From NCBI GenBank assembly GCA_023136985.1, contig JAGLQD010000065.1, forward strand, positions 1 through 8,185: a DNA stretch of 8,185 nt. The letters are read 5' to 3'. Origin of the DNA: Candidatus Sabulitectum sp. (lineage in GTDB: Bacteria; Fermentibacterota; Fermentibacteria; Fermentibacterales; JCC-6). The position numbers and the translations under genes are program-made. Below are positions 6,533 to 8,185 of this stretch, one piece after another. The notes under the pieces were generated by a model. It did not search any database and was not told where the DNA came from. It saw only the letters and a program-made list of their open reading frames with translations. Position 1 is the stretch's first letter. Each line of letters begins with the position of its first letter.

Positions 6533-7855
6533 ATGAATCGCTTTCAAACAACTATTAAAGAGCAGGTTTCTTACACTGGTCGTGGTTTGCATCTTGGAAA
6601 AGAATCAACCATTACTTTTAAACCTGCGCCTGCAGATACCGGGTACGTTTTTGTAAGGACGGATGTTGAGAACCGTCCAACCATAAAAGTTCTGCCTGGG
6701 AATGTAAGGATGGTCGAGGAGCAGGCCAGGCGAACTACTCTTGGTGAAAACTATTACGAGGTGCACACTGTTGAGCATGTTCTAAGTGCTCTATACGGCC
6801 TGGAGATAGACAATGCTATTATTGAAATAAGCTCTGATGAGCCTCCAGAACCTGCGGACGGGTCAGTCAGATCTTACGTGGAAGTTTTGATGGAAGCCGG
6901 TGTGGAGACTCTTGAGGGCTTTCCCGGCAAAGTTTTTATAATCACTGAACCTGTAAGTCTGGAGTACCATGGTGCAAGCCTTACAGTTGTTCCATACGAT
7001 GGTCTAAAGATTAGTTTTACTCTTGACTATGATCATCCTCATATCGGTACACAGTACATAAGTCTTGAAATCACAAAAGACAGTTTCATCAATGAGATCG
7101 CGCCAGCGAGAACCTTTTGCCTGTACGAGGATGTGAAGATCCTTCAGGAAAAAGGTCTGATTCAAGGTGGTACTCTTGAGAACGCCGTTGTGATCGGTGA
7201 AAATGGAGTGATGAATGACAGCCCGCTTCGTTTTCCGGATGAGCTTGTCAGACACAAGGTTCTCGATCTCATAGGGGATATGGCACTTCTTGGAATCAGG
7301 CTTCAGGGGCATGTGATCGCTGCAAAGAGCGGACATGCTTCAAATGTTCAGTTTGTAAAAAAGATAATGAAAGTTTATGCAGGTAAAATAAAGTCCTCCA
7401 AGGCTGATCTTTCTGACAGACAGTGGGATATTGCAGATGTGATGGATCTTCTACCGCACAGGTATCCTTTTCTGCTGGTGGACAGAGTTCTGGAAATAGA
7501 GCCGGAGAAGAGCATTGTCGCCATTAAGAATGTTACTATAAATGAACCATTCTTCCAGGGGCATTTTCCCGGCAGCCCTATAATGCCCGGTGTTCTTGTT
7601 GTTGAAGCTATGGCTCAGGCTGGTGGACTGATGCTTTTTGACTCTGTTGAAGAACCAGGCAGATGGCTTGTCCTTTTTGGAGGTATTGATCGGGTAAGAT
7701 TCAGAAAACCGATCCTGCCAGGTGATCAGATCCGTTTCGAACTTGAGCTTATCAGCAAGCGAGGCCGTATGTGGAAGATGAAAGGTGTGGCAAAGGTTGA
7801 TGACAGAGTAGCTGTTGAGGCCGAACTTACAGCAATGCTGGTGGAGAAGAAATGA
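6533..7855 (+). CDS. lpxC-fabZ: Bifunctional LpxC-FabZ: UDP-3-O-acyl-GlcNAc deacetylase fused to 3-hydroxyacyl-ACP dehydratase
   Basis: This single 440-residue reading frame joins two cytoplasmic enzymes. Residues 1 to about 282 are LpxC, the zinc deacetylase of the committed lipid A step. Zinc and catalytic residues are all present: E81/H82 in TVEHVLSAL, T194 in ARTF, H241 and D245 in RHKVLDLIGD, and H268 in KSGHASN. After a short linker (about 283-299), residues 300-440 are FabZ, the hot-dog dehydratase that makes trans-2-enoyl-ACP for fatty acid elongation. It shows LLPHRYPFLLVDR (307-319), catalytic H344 in GHFPG and E358 in VVEAMAQAGG. No stop, frameshift or convincing internal ribosome binding site separates the halves, so the fusion looks genuine. 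Such fusions are established in Bacteroidetes and relatives. The start ATG has only a modest site (GGGGA at 6525-6529). The stop overlaps the lpxA start as ATGA. Confidence 0.96.
   Translation: MNRFQTTIKEQVSYTGRGLHLGKESTITFKPAPADTGYVFVRTDVENRPTIKVLPGNVRMVEEQARRTTLGENYYEVHTVEHVLSALYGLEIDNAIIEISSDEPPEPADGSVRSYVEVLMEAGVETLEGFPGKVFIITEPVSLEYHGASLTVVPYDGLKISFTLDYDHPHIGTQYISLEITKDSFINEIAPARTFCLYEDVKILQEKGLIQGGTLENAVVIGENGVMNDSPLRFPDELVRHKVLDLIGDMALLGIRLQGHVIAAKSGHASNVQFVKKIMKVYAGKIKSSKADLSDRQWDIADVMDLLPHRYPFLLVDRVLEIEPEKSIVAIKNVTINEPFFQGHFPGSPIMPGVLVVEAMAQAGGLMLFDSVEEPGRWLVLFGGIDRVRFRKPILPGDQIRFELELISKRGRMWKMKGVAKVDDRVAVEAELTAMLVEKK
7843..7846 (+). promoter_or_regulatory. Ribosome binding site of lpxA, inside the end of lpxC-fabZ
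   Basis: GGAG within GGAGAAG, five bases before the ATG at 7852, supports that start and translational coupling with the upstream fusion gene. Confidence 0.5.
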
Positions 7856-8185
7856 TACATTCCACAGCAATTGTTCAATGCTCCGCACCTGAATCTGTAG
7901 AGATCGGCCCGTATGCCGTTGTAGGTCCGGAGGTGGTGCTGGGTGCAGGTGTTGTTATCGATGCCCATGCTGTGGTAACAGGCATTACAACCCTTTCTGA
8001 TCAAGTTAAGATAGGACCCGGTGCTGTTATTGGTACACCGCCTCAGGACCTGAAATTTGCAGGCGAAAGAACCACTCTCGAGATCGGGGCTAGAACGGTG
8101 ATCCGGGAAATGGCCAATATCAACTGCGGTACCAGCGCCACCGGAAAAACTGTGATCGGCGCTGATTGCTTTCTGATGGCTTTCA
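7852..8185 (+). CDS. lpxA: LpxA, UDP-N-acetylglucosamine O-acyltransferase, N-terminal part (cut by window end)
   Basis: The frame is open to the last base, giving 111 residues of a protein normally about 260 long. LpxA performs the first step of lipid A synthesis, moving a 3-hydroxyacyl chain from acyl carrier protein to UDP-GlcNAc in the cytoplasm. The sequence starts MIHSTAIV and runs straight into hexapeptide repeats (VEIGPYAVVG, VKIGPGAVIG). It contains the family signature PQDLKFAGE (64-72) followed by LEIG, and then the IRE...N.GT region (84-94). The window ends at LMAF, just before the expected catalytic histidine, so neither activity nor acyl-chain ruler residues can be judged. The NRGT motif reads NCGT here (C92), an uncommon change. 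The ATG overlaps the LpxC-FabZ stop by four bases. lpxB may follow beyond the edge, as in many such clusters, but this cannot be seen. Confidence 0.94.
   Translation, partial: MIHSTAIVQCSAPESVEIGPYAVVGPEVVLGAGVVIDAHAVVTGITTLSDQVKIGPGAVIGTPPQDLKFAGERTTLEIGARTVIREMANINCGTSATGKTVIGADCFLMAF

Noticed and set aside
7380..7450. Separate start for fabZ inside the fusion gene
   Set aside because: In-frame ATG codons near 7442 have no convincing Shine-Dalgarno, and the frame is continuous through the linker.

Overview
The window is a contiguous, almost gap-free piece of a diderm (Gram-negative-type) bacterial chromosome. All six gene products are on the + strand and all but one belong to outer-membrane construction. 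In order they are: the 3' end of a LolD-type ABC ATPase (1-243); a short leader region (244-328); a full-length ClpC-type Hsp100 unfoldase (329-2761); BamA (2758-4995); an OmpH/Skp-type periplasmic chaperone (5007-5504); LpxD (5497-6516); a natural LpxC-FabZ fusion (6533-7855); and the 5' end of lpxA (7852-8185, cut by the window edge).

The cluster looks like one transcription unit from clpC onward. clpC/bamA and lpxC-fabZ/lpxA share ATGA stop/start overlaps, skp/lpxD overlap by 8 bases, and the two remaining gaps are 11 and 16 bases. The genes work in one process. LolD powers lipoprotein release from the inner membrane. Skp escorts outer-membrane proteins across the periplasm and BamA inserts them. 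LpxA, LpxC and LpxD carry out the first three steps of lipid A synthesis, and FabZ draws on the same 3-hydroxyacyl-ACP pool that LpxA and LpxD consume. The bamA-skp-lpxD-fabZ-lpxA order is the classic proteobacterial one, but here lpxC is fused in front of fabZ and a ClpC gene is coupled to the front of bamA.

The LpxC-FabZ fusion is best known from Bacteroidetes and relatives. Together with a ClpC-type rather than ClpA-type unfoldase, the moderate GC and the frequent AGA/AGG arginine codons, it suggests the Fibrobacteres-Chlorobi-Bacteroidetes superphylum or an uncultured neighbour such as Fermentibacterota, Gemmatimonadota or Cloacimonadota. This placement is inference; no rRNA is present.

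I do not see a wholly new system. The points most worth a second look are the ClpC-BamA coupling, a strikingly acidic Skp homologue with a Gly/Pro break in its second arm, a cysteine pair confined to POTRA 2 of BamA, and the consequences of the LpxC-FabZ fusion for control of lipid A synthesis. I see no tRNA, rRNA, CRISPR array, insertion sequence or large repeat.
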